A DNA stretch of 64,000 nucleotides from Ascarosepion bandense (GCA_037127315.1 JBBBDQ010001454.1:1707501-1771500), one strand, 5' to 3'; positions 11,216-23,520 are shown, numbered from the stretch's first letter. Numbers and translations: made by a program. The notes: generated by a model from the letters alone, not told the origin.

Positions 11216-11520
11216 TACGAGCGATCATGGCTCTTCACAACATCCTATCCTTTGTATTTGTTTTTGTATCTCTCCGTTTCTTTATCTGCCATACAATTAG
11301 ACAAGCTCGTTAGGTAAGTTACTCGTTGGTTCTCTCTCTATTATTCTTATCTATGGCTGTCAAATTCCCCAAGTTCACTCTCCTTGTTTTGTATCGCAGA
11401 AATATCGACGGTTTGTCTCTGATAAGTGTCCTTTATTTTCCATTTTCCTGAAAACTACTCTGTTTATGGTTTTCTCAGCATTTTTCTGTAGAGCTTTGCC
11501 CCTGTTTACTTTAGTCCCAC
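11216..11520 (-). pseudogene. RTE-type LINE 3' end, strongly decayed
   Basis: The plus strand reads GCGATCATGGCTCTTCACAA near 11220 and ACAAGCTCGTTAGGTAAG near 11300. These are the reverse complement of the conserved LINE 3' end (compare 51425-51545). Traces of the CAT-TTTTCTGTAGAGC block occur near 11490. No usable frame is left. Confidence 0.5.
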
Positions 11521-11529
11521 TTCATTGAT

Positions 11530-13070
11530 GAGGCATTGAACTTTATACGTATTTAGAAATGCGACCATTTTGAAACACCTTGTACAGAAACAAACTTTTG
11601 TCACGCACTTATGTTTAAGTAAGCAATAAAGTATATAAATAAAATTGTCCCCTGCCGTAACTTAATTTTGGACAAGAAAGTTTTGCTGTGCCAAAATAAA
11701 TAAATTCGAATAAATAACCTTAACGCCGATATTACCTATATACTCACTACCTTGTATACAGTCATATACTCGGATATACGGGCGCTTTACAAACACCCCT
11801 ACCTACAAATATGTACAAAGAAACATTAACACCAGAACGAGTGCATACACCTCGTATTTCTTCGACCGCTCTTCCACACCCACTCATACAACTAGTCTTT
11901 GATTCGTTCCTTACTTTACATGCCAACTGAAAGCTGACTGAGATGATTTCCCCAGAGAATTTCTTCATTAAATGACACATAGCTACTCTCTTTATGACTT
12001 TAGATTCTTTTTACCCAAGCCACTCTATTCATCACAATACACTTCATCCCATCGCCATATTGATTCAGATTTCCTTAATTTCATTGGAGACAATCGAAAG
12101 GAAGTCGCCTAACGGCTCTTATATTCACTCAGTATTATTGTTGCTATTTCGCTGGAAGCCAGAACCTATTCTCATTTTCTTTCTCTTATTTATTTATCTA
12201 TGGAACAAATTATTTAATTTTCCTGTTTTATTTTTGAAATATAATTTCTTTTGATGTCATAAAAGAAATTTTACTCTGTTAAATTTATTCACAAAAAACC
12301 AAACAAACAAAAAACAAATAACTGATTTTTATAAAGTCTACTCAAAACTGTATCCAAGTTCTCAGATCATATTTTCCACTTCTGAAAACTTTTTCTTCGG
12401 GGCGTAGGCAACCATGGCGCTTTTTTATTATCTTGAACTTGCCATGCACTATTGGAGATAATAGTGACTTGCTTTACCCGTTCCATTCTTCACAGTTTGG
12501 AATTCAGTTTTCATTCTCTTTGGTTGGTAGCCACCTAAAGCTAAAAAGGCATTCTACATTGTCATGTCCCAAAGAGATTGTTGAGAGACAAAAGAGCGAG
12601 GATTTCCATAAGGATATTTGTACGAAAGCAGTCATTGCAAACTAGCGTTGATTTTTTAACTCTGCTCAATGATTTCCCGTTCCGCGCTGATAATCTTGAC
12701 GTTACAGGCACATCTTCAAAAATTTCATGAACCAATTAAATTAACATTTCAACTAAAATCTGAATTTTTTCAAATATAGACCAGTTTTAATTGCATCCAA
12801 GTTAAAATGACAAACAAACTACGTAGTATTCTACCAAATTTTGGTCTGATAAAATGATCAGATTGGATTATTGCATTTTCAACAATTTTAGACCAGATTT
12901 AAGGTTAATACAAGTGTATTCAGTAAGCTTTCTATTTTTAAAAGAATAAAATATATTAATTGACAAAATTTATATACTTTATTCTTACATTAGAATAAAT
13001 TCGGGGATATTTCTGTGCGGGGACGCTTATTAGAGAAAGATATTTTGTGTTTCTCTCAAAGTTGATTTTC
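11530..13070. other. No gene recognised
   Basis: Short chance frames only. A word near 12400 (ggcgtaggcaaccatggc) resembles the terminal RTE LINE 3' sequence, suggesting a tiny relic. The rest is AT-rich and unassigned. Confidence 0.35.
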
Positions 13071-13084
13071 TTTTAATTTGACTC

Positions 13085-13310
13085 ATTTTGGTGATTAAAC
13101 ATAACTTTGGTCAATGTTTTGTGATTGGAGATATGATTTTTGTTAATATTTTGTGATTGAAAATTTGATTTTGGTCAATGAATTTTTTTGTGATAGAAGA
13201 TATTACTTGGTTGATGTTTTGTTATTGGAGATATGATTTGGCCAATGTTTTTTATTGGAGATATGACTTTAGTCAATGATTTGAGATTGAAGATGCAACT
13301 TTTGTTCGAT
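13085..13310. repeat. Minisatellite, roughly 31-bp unit, about seven diverged copies
   Basis: The phrase ATTGGAGATATGATTT followed by GGTCAATGTTTT repeats with substitutions and small indels. A stray unit (ggagatatgacttt) also lies just after the (TG)n at about 13835. Confidence 0.7.
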
Positions 13311-13758
13311 GTGATGAAAATAATTCATACAAACACGAATTCTAAGTAAACACTTTTGATACGCACTAAAACTAACAATTGCATTACATTACAGCAGCCA
13401 ATTCTCAAAAGGGATGAAGACCACAAAAATACACCCACATGTGCACAGATTCGTAGAAACTATAACAAATACCAAAATTACTGTACATGTTCCTAACATA
13501 TTATAATGGCTACCTCCGCTAGTTAGAGTAGGTAACTAATACCTGTTGAAAACGCCAGGTTTGACCCATTTCTGTTTCTGCAACACACGCAGGTGTAGTC
13601 ATTAACATTTTTATTTTTAAAGGAAAAATGAAACTTATAAACTGGCTAAACTTAAGTAATTTCTTTTAACAATTAAAACTGGAGAACTTTGGAGCATGGA
13701 GGAGATTACACGAGTGAAATTTTTCTAACAATTTTTCTTTCAAATCTGATTTTGTTAT

Positions 13759-13771
13759 AGTGTGTGTGTGC

Positions 13772-13834
<63 letters not shown>
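13759..13834. repeat. (TG)n microsatellite
   Basis: Long TG run with a CG interruption at its left end. Confidence 0.95.
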
Positions 13835-13835
<1 letters not shown>

Positions 13836-14119
13836 AGATATGACTTTCACTTAGCCCAATCAGAATATGTTAATTCAATGGAAATTGGATCATACACCAC
13901 GGCTATGAAATAAAGGTGCTGGTTTAATTTTAAGAGCAAGAACAAAATCGATATTTGGAAAAATAAATCCGTAAACCATTTTGTTCACTCTCATTAGTTC
14001 GGTAGAAACAGTATTATTTATTCATACAAATTAAATCTTACAATGGTTTTGTTTAAAGAAAGCAAAACGGGGAAAGGGAAAGAAAAGTAAGAAACCCGAG
14101 AATTTCTCAGAGAATTTTC

Positions 14120-14765
14120 TTTTTTCATGTGCCGTGTCCCTTTAGGACGTAGGCAATCATGAACTTTCACTTGGCCCTGTTTCTTGCTGATCTCCATATT
14201 TTTCCTCTTGCTATCTCTCCCAAACCACACTCCACCATCCATTTACCCAAGGTTATCAAATATGTCACGCGCTGCTTTCCTTTCTTTCTTTTTCGCTATC
14301 CCTCCTGTGAGTATTAGATTCTCCAAACATTCTTCCTCATTAACTGTCCCAGTAACCTCAGCTGTCTCTTCCTGATGTTAAGTATAAGTTTTTTTCTCGT
14401 TTGCATCCTCTCCAATACATCGTCATTGCTCACGTGCCCGGTCCATGGTATCCTCAGCATTCTTCTGTAGCACCACATTTGTGGTACCTCGAGCTTCTCC
14501 GTCATTCCTGAAGATATCGTCTAACATTCGCTGCCATACAGTACAGATATAATATGGCAGTCCAGCACACTTTTCTTTGTTTCGACTGAAACTTTCCTCT
14601 CTCTCAATACTCTGGTTAGCTTTTAAAATCCGTCCTTGACCATGCCAATGCGTCTGCGGATTTAGTGTTGCACTTTCCATCCTCTGCCAGAACGCTTCGC
14701 AGGTATTTAAGCTTCTTTACTTATTTTATTTAGTTTTCCCGACCTGTAATTGAATATCTCAGGAA
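14120..14765 (-). pseudogene. RTE-type LINE, C-terminal part and 3' end
   Basis: The minus strand gives MWCYRRMLRIPWTGHVSNDD, then ERMQTRKKLILNIRKRQLRL and LGQLMRKNVWRI in one frame (14314-14505). A second frame (14018-14242) continues with the WFGRDSKRKN end, and the terminal noncoding word sits at 14130-14160. Further upstream a third frame holds the MLDDIFRNDGE block. The order matches the copy at 42515-43020. Frameshifts separate the parts, and everything upstream of the post-catalytic region is missing. Confidence 0.75.
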
Positions 14766-14769
14766 CGGG

Positions 14770-15280
14770 TTGTATAGACTTGAGGTTACTAAGGAACTAA
14801 TCAGGAAATACATTCCTTAACATACGTGATTTTATTTTTAGCAAATTACACATCATTTCCGCCTGTTTGTTCCACCTTCAGTACAGATTTATCAAATAAA
14901 TTGGAGAAATTTCAAACCATCGACAGGATTAAGGATTAACGATAGGTGCCGAGCAATCTGGCCCTAACTAATGATTTGTAACCTACTTTTAGAACTGGAA
15001 GGGATGCTTGGATATGTTTATGTTCCCAAAGAGAATATTTTGAACTGAGATAATATCATCGTTAATATCAAAACGCTAGAAAGTATCCAGTCATTTAATA
15101 ATTAATAGCAGACAAACCAACGAACATATAGGATGGAAAGAAACGGAGATCTCATTACTGCAGTGTTACAACAAAAATAATACCCTACACAAAACAGTAA
15201 AACGACTACAAGCAAAGCAAGTGTAATCACTGAACACCCACAGAGCGTTATCAACAGTCTAAACAAGGACTATACGCTCA
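14770..15280. other. No gene recognised
   Basis: No frame, RNA or repeat that I can assign. Confidence 0.35.
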
Positions 15281-15284
15281 AACC

Positions 15285-15452
15285 CTCAGGCACGATGACT
15301 ACCGACTCACAAAGCAATCTACACAATTTCACTCCTCCAGATTCATAACATCAAGAAGTCACCTTCTTGATAAATCGACCATAGTTAGATTCGAACCAGG
15401 GCTTCATTGTCAAAAAAGCGAACGTTCTAACCACTTGGCCAGGTACCAATAT
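15285..15452 (-). mobile_element. SINE family C (tRNA-derived), 5' part
   Basis: The minus strand begins TACCTGGCCAAGTGGTTAGA, which contains a good A box (TGGCCAAGTGG). About 40 nt later comes TGGTTCGAATCT, a nearly consensus B box. This is followed by the CTTCTTGAT-containing body seen at 57480-57520. The serine/leucine-like head is inferred from the GTGGCCGAGTGG form of the other copies. It is too diverged and lacks an acceptor stem, so it is not a working tRNA gene. Confidence 0.7.
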
Positions 15453-15459
15453 AGTACAT

Positions 15460-16050
15460 TTTCTACAATACATTTGCAAAGATTTTAGTAAACAGAACTT
15501 CAGACGTCAGAAGGAAGAAAGGTATGCTAATTATTCCTTTGGACTCAAATGTTTTGATGAAAAATTAATTTTTAATTATTTTAAATCATGGGATACTTCA
15601 TTCAAAATCTAGAACTCGGTGTACAAATATTTGGAGGCACTTAATATAAATAATATTTCTTATTGTTTACGTTATCACGTGTTTGTTAATATACAATTTG
15701 ACTGTGGTCAGATTTACTTGTAAAGGTGGATTGTCAGTTCGATTCCAGGAAATACTTTGGAGATAATAAAACAACAGATACGAAAGAAATGCCTCTAGAA
15801 GAGTAAAAACGAAGTATTTTTAGAAAGTCGTTAAAACTTGGAGAGCCCACCGGCCACAATGTTGGGTTAAAAACATTTAAGATAAAAACGTAAACCCGAA
15901 AAAGTATGACAATATACTTTCGACTATTGGAGAAAAAGAAGTGAAATAATGACTACAGATGTGTTCTCTTATCAGATCTTCTGTGGTTCTTGAGGCGTAG
16001 GATGCGTATTTTCGTCTCGTCGGAAGATACTTCTTTGCATCCACTTTTCT
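15460..16050. other. No gene recognised
   Basis: Unassigned AT-rich sequence. Confidence 0.35.
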
Positions 16051-16054
16051 CTCG

Positions 16055-16290
16055 TGGCTAAAGAATATGTCGGCCAGAAAGATTTAATGATGATGATGAT
16101 GATGATGAACAACAACGACAATAGAATTCGGACAAATTCAGGTTATGTGGCAAGAAAGTGGAATTGTCAGTTAAAGCCACCGGCCACTCTTTTCATTGAT
16201 TTGACGTGGCTTCCCTCTGTCTTTTCTACAAATATTTTCATGTCAACTACTGAACTTTTCTCCTGGCGCACTGTCCATGTGCTACTAGAT
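16055..16290 (+). pseudogene. LINE tail with (ATG)n, then a Jockey/CR1-type fragment
   Basis: A short (ATG)n run at 16087-16109 follows ATGTCGGCCAGAAAG, a typical LINE tail arrangement. From about 16180 the plus strand encodes a diverged version of the LSHRRNVASLCLFCKYFHG block. It reads here as LTWLPSVFSTNIF, as in the Jockey/CR1 copies at 3830-3890 and 53180-53240. Nothing of the catalytic core is present. Confidence 0.45.
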
Positions 16291-16399
16291 TGGCTTCTAG
16301 GTCCCACCATTTTAATATTGACATATTATGTAATCTCTTCCTCTAATGTAGCACCTTCTGTGTGAAGCTTATATAGCTCTATACTCTTCCCGGTCGTCT

Positions 16400-17530
16400 A
16401 GTACTGCAGTTGGTTGATAGAGTGATCTTTTCGACCCTGACCTGCATTACCCCACGTTATGATTAGGTTGATATTAAGAAGGCAAAGATCGATTCGTCGG
16501 AGATATTCTCTTCTTGGGCTGACCCAAGCAGAGCGAAGACCTACAGTAAAAAAACAAAAAAAGAAAACAAAACAATAATACTCGAAGTATATAAAAATAT
16601 ATCACTATTTTTATATCGAGTACTGCGTACAATGGTTTGCTAGTATTTGTTAACATGTAGGTGTTTATCGACCTAATTCGTTCCTAAATCGGAGGTGACA
16701 CTTGGTTAAGCTGGTAATGTTTGGCTTGCAGATTTAGTGAAGTTTGTTTAGCTTATTTGGTGAGTTTGATTGAAGGCTGATATCAGAGTTATGCTTCGGC
16801 AGTTAATCACGAGCGTTGTCTTTTGTTTAATTCGCTTCGCGCATTCGCATTTATTGGTGTCTGATAAAAACTAATGTGGGGGTATAATGCAGTTAGGGGA
16901 CTTGGTATTTTCCTCCACCTGTCATCTTCATCGCCTTTAGTCATGAGAAATTAATTATTTCCCAGCTTAGAAGTTTCTTACCTTTTCTCTGGTGATGGTC
17001 GTAGGCTCACAGCTCTTGCCCCCTCTTTGGTAGGTCGTCTGTTCCCACTGCTATTCAGTGAGTGCAGGCAGCTCCTCCTCCTTTCTTAATCTCTCTTCTA
17101 GTTAAAAAAATAATTATCATTCTAAATGCATTTTTTTCTGGTCTGATAGTTGAATAATAAATGGATCTTTTTCGTTTCCCGATCCAGAGTCACTTTCTCA
17201 GAGGAAAATCTTGTCGCTTACATTATGAAGATAATCATTCAGCAGAAATGTCAAAATTTTGCCAGGTGTTTTACCAAAACAAATTAGTCGGTATCCATTG
17301 TATTCAATTCCGTCATTTCTGCAGAGAGATTCGCCAAGTCAGTTTTATATTTCCTTCCCCTCCGGAATCAGACACGAGACACCTGGCTTTTCGTTCTTTG
17401 GTCAAAACATTCTTTAAGTAACCTTTTCGCCTGTTAATTGACATTTTGAATTTTTACCAGTTTTATCAACCAACTGTTAACACCTAGCCCGTTGTACAAA
17501 TTAAGGACACTTGGCCCAGTTAATATGGAC
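16400..17530. other. No gene recognised
   Basis: The frame at 17161-17421 (86 codons, plus) has no domain I recognise. Two related words inside it, GTCAAAATTTTGCC and GTCATTTCTGCAGAG, are not enough to support a gene. Confidence 0.35.
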
Positions 17531-17539
17531 GTTGTTTAC

Positions 17540-17765
17540 TTGACCCAAAAAGTTGTGAATTCGCTACCAGGCTACAGCATTGGTAAACAAGTAACTTAGA
17601 GTCAGGTTAGAGTGAGATAACTCATGACTACCAAAGAGGCTTCGCACAAAAGAATGAGAATGGTATACCGCAGTGACCGTAATAATGGGTTCGGTTCAAA
17701 ATTCCTAGCACCCGGAAGAAACGTTGTACAAATGGCAATCAAAATGTGAACAATAATGTAAATAG
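17540..17765 (+). mobile_element. SINE family B, diverged fragment
   Basis: Contains AAAAGTTGTGAATTCGCTAC, GGTTAGAGTGAGATAACTCA and GGGTTCGGTTCAAAATTCC in the order of the SINE B body at 44330-44480. The 3' signature is reduced to a GTTGTACAA-like word. Confidence 0.45.
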
Positions 17766-17934
17766 CATAACTCTTTCCTAATTTTGAAAATTTTTCGGTT
17801 GTTTCAAAATTCCAATCGCGCGTTCGTAAAAAAACAAAACAAAAACAAATCCCTGTTCGAGCGTTTGAGAAATTTATTGTAAATCGATACCGAAACTGAA
17901 GATACCGAAAGGTTGAAACCTTGTTTGTGTCTAT

Positions 17935-18790
17935 TGTAATGTGAAGGAAAGGAATTTTGTTATCTTTGATAAATTCCTATGTGAACTGGAGGACAGAGTT
18001 TTATTGAAAGTATTTTTTCTGTTCTATTATCTCTTCTATGTATTTAACTAATATAAGAATATCATCTACATATCGTACGTAAATAGAGGGTTTTTTAGTG
18101 GTGCTAAATGAATTATTTTCTACGTTGAGTTTGCTGAAGGTTGGGTTGACAACTGAGCGAAATGAAACATCGTAACGATGTACGAATATATTATTTCTGT
18201 GATCATAGAATGAGACTTCAATGATACAGGTTAAAAGTAGTCTTTTTTAGTATTTTAGGTTTCATTTTCAATGGGGGTAGAGAATTATTATATATATATT
18301 TTTTTATAATAATATCAATAGTTTCTCTAACAGGAACGTTAGTGAACGGATTTTCAACATCAAGTGATGCCATGGTTTGATTATTAGGTTTTCCGTTTTT
18401 AATATTTGTATAAGTTTAAGAGATGATTAATGGTATATTTGTTAGGTATGTATGGCGTCATAAATTGGTTAAGCGTTTTAGTTAGTTGGTATATAAGAGT
18501 GGGTACTTGTGATATAATAGTGTGAAGTGGAAAGTTAGCCTCATGTGTTTTGATAGAACCATAAATGTATCCTGGTTTATTGTCTTTGAATATTTTAGTA
18601 AGTATAAGTTTGTCTTGCTCCACATTGTTATCTGTTATTAATTTATTAAGTTTTGCTTTTGGCTGATTAGTAATTTTTTTTTAATTTGGTCTGATTATCA
18701 AGTAACTTCTCTATTTTTGATTTGCAGTCAGACTTGTTTAAAACAACAAAGACGGTAGCTTTATTAGCTTTTTTAATTACTATTTTTGGA
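17935..18790 (-). pseudogene. Penelope-like element reverse transcriptase (decayed)
   Basis: Minus-strand frames in order: LNKSDCKSKIEKLLDNQTK; then DNKPGYIYGSIKTHEANFPL with ISQVPTLIYQLTKTLNQF (18399-18623); then ASLDVENPFTNVPVRETIDI, which carries the first catalytic aspartate; and finally IYVRYVDDILILVKYIEE, with the YVDD box at 18061-18072. It ends with FIKDNKIPFL. This order and wording are those of Penelope-like reverse transcriptases. A GIY-YIG nuclease would be expected in an intact canonical element, but none was found downstream. At least four frameshifts or stops interrupt the sequence. Both YVDD aspartates are intact, so decay was not through the active site. Confidence 0.85.
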
Positions 18791-18849
18791 TGGTTGCGTA
18801 ACACACATACACATAAACATAGACGTTAAGAAATTATAACAAAATTGAA

Positions 18850-18995
18850 ACTGGTCTAGTGTATTTAATTATTATTTACATTGTTTGGACTGTTGTCCAC
18901 ATTTTTCTGTCATATTCACGATATTTTGGCCGTTGTACAATCTGACCTTCTTCAGGTATTAAAATTTTGAACTGAAACTTTTTATATAGACAGAT
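18850..18995 (-). mobile_element. SINE family B, 3' end
   Basis: The plus strand reads TTACATTGTTTGGACTGTTG, then GTCATATTCACGATATTTTG, then CGTTGTACAATCTGACCTTC. This is the reverse complement of the family B 3' signature. Confidence 0.65.
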
Positions 18996-19374
18996 ATAAA
19001 AAAATTGTTTTAGTTTTTTATCAGAAAGTCGTTGAAATTAGAATATATTTGTTCTGTTTTGACCAGCAGGAGAGATAAATTTTGAAATTTTTACTTGAAA
19101 ATGGAAGAGTTGGCACATCGTTTTTTTTATTAAATGAATGAAAATGCAAGAAAAGCGAAAATATTCTTAAGAATGATATTTAAAATTTAACAAATGCTTT
19201 GTTAAACTCACACGGCTAGCAAGCTTTTCTGGCAGATATGGAGGATTTCTTTTTTATTTTGACACTAGTTCTACGATTTCGAATTTCTCCCCATATAACA
19301 TCGATACGGTTATAAAAATTTAATTACTTTAGCTGAATGATATGACTTCTATCACATATATAAATACAATTTAT

Positions 19375-19375
<1 letters not shown>

Positions 19376-19429
<54 letters not shown>
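19376..19429. repeat. (CA)n(TA)n compound microsatellite
   Basis: Directly abuts the Tc1-like element. The last TA (19428-19429) serves as the transposon's target site. Confidence 0.95.
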
Positions 19430-19432
<3 letters not shown>

Positions 19433-20942
19433 TACTGTGCCAAAGTATTAGGACAAGAACTATTTTATCTTTTATGAGGCACCAAAATAAAGTTTAAAAT
19501 CACTTCTGTCCTAGCACATTTGCATACTACCGGTAATGTGCACAAGTATTAAGACAGGGGTGATTTTCCTAAAAACCTCACTGAAATTCAAATACAGGGT
19601 GAAAATCCAAGTAAATTGCTAATAAATATTGATTATTTAAAACTAGGTGTAAAAGAAATGTATTAAAGAAATTATATTTAGTATTTCCTATTTTTTATTA
19701 TTATTTTGAAACTACTCATTATTTTATAATCCTTGGATATGACTGGCTTTTTCTTATTCCCCCACTTAAATTTTTCTGTAAATAGTGTCAACATAGTTTA
19801 AAGCTAACAATTGCACAAAGGAGCAGAATAAAGGCTTTAAGAGACGTTGGGTGGACGCTTAGAAGATTGCAGCTGACATCAGATGTTTCCCAAATACAGT
19901 GAAATACACCCTGGATAGAGAAAAAGAAACTGAGAACTTTGAAATAAAGAAACTGTCTGATAAAAAGTTAAATATCTACGATTAGCCTGAGAAACGAGAA
20001 GAAGACAATCCGTGAATTAAGAGAAGAGTGCAACAAACTGCTTCCTAAAAATGAACAGAATTCTAGATCAACAGTTACCAGATGGTGTTGTGAAAAGGGA
20101 TTGTATGGAAGAGTAGCGGTTAGGAAACCATTGTTTTGTGAAGTAAACGTAAGAAAGCGCTTAGCATTTGCAAAACAACACAAGAATTGGACGGTAGATT
20201 AGTGGACGAAAGTGCTCTGGACAGACGAGTCAAAATTTAAACTTTTTAGCTCTAAAAGGAGACAGTATGTTAGGCGCAGATCAAATGAAAGGTACCTTGC
20301 AAAATGCATTGTGCCAACAATGAAGCATAGAGATAAAAATATTCTTGTTTGAGGATGCTTTAGTGGCCAGGGATTTGGAAACCTGAAGAAAATTCATGGC
20401 AAGATGGATAAAAAATGTATCACTAGATTCTTATTCGCCATGGTGTCTCATCTAGAATACGTTTAATAGGACAAGGATTTATTTAATCAACAAGACAATG
20501 CCCCTAAACATACTTCAAACCTTTGTAAGAATTATTTAACTAAAAAGGAAGAAGAAGAAAGGTTTCGGAATTTTAAGTTGCCCCCTCCAAAGCTCTGACT
20601 TCAATCTTATTGAACATCTATGGGATATTTTGGATGAAAATTAGATAAATCTAATGTTACTTAGCAGGACACATTTTGAGAACAAATACAAGCTGCTAAG
20701 TAGGAGATACCATTAGATACATTGAAGAAGCTTGTGATGTCAATGCCTGACGGAATGAAGGCTGTGATCAAAGCAAAAGACTATTATACTAAATATTAAA
20801 TTTATTTTGTAACAAGTATTTTTTGTTAAAGCATTTGTTAAGTAAATCAAATAAAATTAATTTAATTAAATTGTTTATTTTCTGTCAATATGCCTCATAA
20901 AAGATAAAATACTTCTTGTCCTAATACTTTTGCACAGTACTG
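19430..20942 (+). mobile_element. Complete Tc1-like transposon (inactive), 52-bp terminal inverted repeats
   Basis: The ends CAGTACTGTGCCAAAGTATT (left) and the inverted partner at 20891-20942 match at 50 of 52 positions by eye. TA dinucleotides flank both sides (19428-19429 and 20943-20944), as expected for a Tc1/mariner target-site duplication. A second, diverged copy of the tip sequence (GTGCACAAGTATTAAGACAG) lies inside the left end at about 19536-19556, giving the double-repeat end seen in several Tc1 families. Total length is about 1.5 kb. Confidence 0.93.
19801..20799 (+). pseudogene. Tc1-like transposase (DDE), several frameshifts and stops
   Basis: N-terminal helix-turn-helix traces read LTIAQRSRIKALRDVGW. 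Then come KTIRELREECNKLL, TVTRWCCEKGLYGRVAVRKP and KRLAFAKQHKNWTVD. The first catalytic aspartate is in VLWTDESKFKLF (about 20214-20250). The second is in NQQDNAPKHTSN (codon at 20494-20496), and the glutamate is in SSDFNLIEHLWDILDE (codon at 20612-20614). The C-terminus ends AVIKAKDYYTKY and stops at 20799. All three acidic residues are readable, but stops (one replaces the tryptophan after NILV) and shifts break the frame. A GAA-rich insertion lengthens the interval between the second and third catalytic residues. No function is expected today. Confidence 0.88.
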
Positions 20943-20959
20943 TATATACATTTGAATAA

Positions 20960-21180
20960 AAAAATAAGACTAGAGGAAACTGCACTTAGTCTTAGCCAAA
21001 GCGTTTCGTCATCTCACGGACTTTATCAAGGCAATCGAAATGATTTTCAGTTGAAAAATAAAAGTAGATACTGAGGTCAACACCAAGTGGTGCAGTCTGT
21101 TTCATGCTTTAAGGCAATCATTGTATTAAAGTATTATTTGTAACTTGGAAAAGTCAAGCATTAATATTAATCAACAGAAA
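20960..21180 (-). repeat. Repeat end with hammerhead-like words (copy 1)
   Basis: The minus strand reads TTGCCTTGATAAAGTCCGTG then AGATGACGAAACGCTTTGGC. The UUGAUAA...GAAAC spacing with a GUC/GAC stem resembles a hammerhead core with a substituted first base. Such sequences occur at Penelope-like element ends, and a Penelope reverse transcriptase in the same orientation lies 2.2 kb away. Assignment is tentative. Confidence 0.4.
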
Positions 21181-21194
21181 ATGACTACCGTTTT

Positions 21195-21325
21195 TAAACG
21201 TATTTGCCATAGATCTATATGAATAAGGACAAAAAGAAACATTTATCTATGCCAACGCGTTTCATTCGTTGAGGCTCTTCATCAAGGCAAATGCAAGGTT
21301 TTTAGTTTGTAACAAGTATTTATAT
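21195..21325 (-). repeat. Repeat end with hammerhead-like words (copy 2)
   Basis: The minus strand reads TTGCCTTGATGAAGAGCCTC then AACGAATGAAACGCGTTGGC, a sibling of the block at 21000-21050. The core is UUGAUGA rather than CUGAUGA, and I found no convincing stem II. Confidence 0.4.
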
Positions 21326-21329
21326 AGAA

Positions 21330-22450
21330 GAGCAAAGATTTTATTGGATTTTTAAATTTCTTTAAATATTCATCAGGTTAGCTGACACGTCTAGGTAAGC
21401 TATGGATGACGCGAGTGATATGTTCTTAAATATTTTAATGTAAATTAGTATCTGAATTATTTTTATTTTTTATTTATTTTTAAATGATGATTAGAACTGA
21501 TAGAAAGCGATTGATTTCGACAGACTTCAGCGAAAGATGGGTGTCTGTGACGAGCATGATTCGCGTGAACGGGGCTAGCCTTGATTTTTCTTTTGGGTCT
21601 CTTTGTCGCATCGGGATGGTTTCCCTGGTTGGGATAAGTCTCCTCTTCTGTACCTAATTAATGTGAGTATGTGTTGTTCCTGGCCTTTTCCCAGCTCCTT
21701 CTTTTGTTATGATCCATGTGGAGATACGCAAACTCACTGAGTTTTTTTTAATCCCGTTGTTTCTCTCTCGACTGGGCCAAAGCCGTATTTATTTTTATCT
21801 TCTTCCCACCTCCCTTAGCAAGAGAGTCTCTTGATTTTGTCTAAAAGACAGAATACAGTTGCCTCTTAATTTTGTGGGTTGGACGGGTCCAACTAACATC
21901 AATTTATTTAATTTTGTGTATTATTTTGAAACTTTTGTTTGTCATTTTTGGTTTAATGTCCCCTCCACTTTCATTGCATATTATGTACAATTTTTTATAC
22001 ATTTTTATTTGAATATTTTGTAAAAGGAAATTTTTAAAAATTCATGGGGTGATTCGTTTTGTAGGTTCCCTGAAAGTATGCGGTATTTTGGTATATGGTC
22101 GATTGCTTGACGATGGATGGTTTCTTATGGTGAATAAATAATTGTAAAGAGTGATTGGATCGTGCTTCTGATTAGCTAGTTATTAAATAGTTATTGATGA
22201 TTAGCCTCACCTTTGTTCTCCCCCCACCAAACTTTGGCCATGTGCCACGATTGTAATTTTTACCATAAATTCCCAGGGGGGGAGTATATTTCAGTACAAC
22301 TCTGGTAGCTGCGCTAATAATCGTTTATTGGTATATGTATTACTATTTTTGCCATATATTTATTTAACACTATTCCGTCTTTATTTCTGGCCCCAACGGA
22401 TCGCAATAACTTGGTGACGTGGTCACAACACAATCCAAAACTGAATAAGG
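21330..22450. other. No gene recognised
   Basis: Mixed T-rich sequence, with a few GC-richer phrases around 21540-21860 and 22070-22120. These could be untranslated or LTR sequence of a decayed element, but I see no motif that settles this. Confidence 0.35.
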
Positions 22451-22452
22451 AG

Positions 22453-22665
22453 AAGATTTTTCTGCAGTAGGTTGCCATTACTTTCTGCAGTAGAATGGTT
22501 GCCACTCTAGGCTATAGAACATAATCTATTCAGCTACTTAACCTATAGTTGGAGAGAGAAGAGATGAATGAATTCATACCTTTCTCAAGGTAGGTGAGTG
22601 CAACGAATTCAGCTAAAATTCGAACTCTGTTCTTCCGAGAATATATGCATCGCAACACAATGCTT
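22453..22665 (-). mobile_element. SINE family A, truncated
   Basis: Plus-strand phrases: GCAGTAGGTTGCCATTACTT, CTTAACCTATAGTTGGAGAG and AAAATTCGAACTCTGTTCTT. This is the minus-oriented SINE A body, with a degraded head and without the stem-loop tail. Confidence 0.7.
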
Positions 22666-22669
22666 ATAT

Positions 22670-23455
22670 ATATAACTAATGCATTTGATAATTTGTTGTG
22701 TATTATATCCCTTTTGTGTTCATGAAATCATTTTTATTTTTTTCATTTCTGCAAGTACTCCCAATATATTGTGAGTAGTTATGGCGATTTATTTTATTAT
22801 ATACCTGCATCAGAGTTATTACGGTTATTTTTGGTTCTGATCATATCCATAATAGTTTTAGGCATACATTTAATTATTTTCATGCTATTTAGATTTTGAA
22901 GTGTGGATGTTACGGAGTTAGTAGGTAGTATTATGTCTTTTTTTATCTAATTTATTGTTGTTAATGTTATCACCTTTTGCGGTTTAATATTTTGCATGCA
23001 TTGCTCGTTACTATTGTAGATTGTAGATTGAATGAAAAGGAGATAGTAGATTTTTTAAACTGTTTTCTCTGTATATATCTTCTTTGTGTAAGAATAAGCG
23101 TTTCAACGTTATTGGTGCGCTTAAATAGAATCCTATGATTATTTTAGATTTGGTCTTGTTACAGTGATAGTTATATATATAAATATATATAGAAGATTTC
23201 AGCAATTTTGAAATACTTTTCAGACAATTGATTGGATATTTGCCAAATTCGTAGGAGCATATGCTTTGTCTCAAGGCACATCTGAGAGACTTGGCATACA
23301 AGTTTGTCAATGCCTCTATCAATTCCTGTGGTTTCGCTTGGCAGAGGGAACATTATCTAGTGACCAAACAATTAAAAATGAAATCGGTCAGAAGCAAGTA
23401 GATCTGTCTAGCTACACTGATGAACTGTGATACAGCGAAACAGGCTTGTATGTGG
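22670..23455. other. No gene recognised
   Basis: AT-rich sequence. The minus frames at 23011-23353 have no recognisable domain. Confidence 0.35.
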
Positions 23456-23459
23456 ATGA

Positions 23460-23460
<1 letters not shown>

Positions 23461-23520
<60 letters not shown>

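Noticed and set aside
15400..15452. Intact tRNA gene
   Set aside because: A and B boxes are good, but no acceptor-stem pairing is visible and the sequence continues into a shared SINE body.
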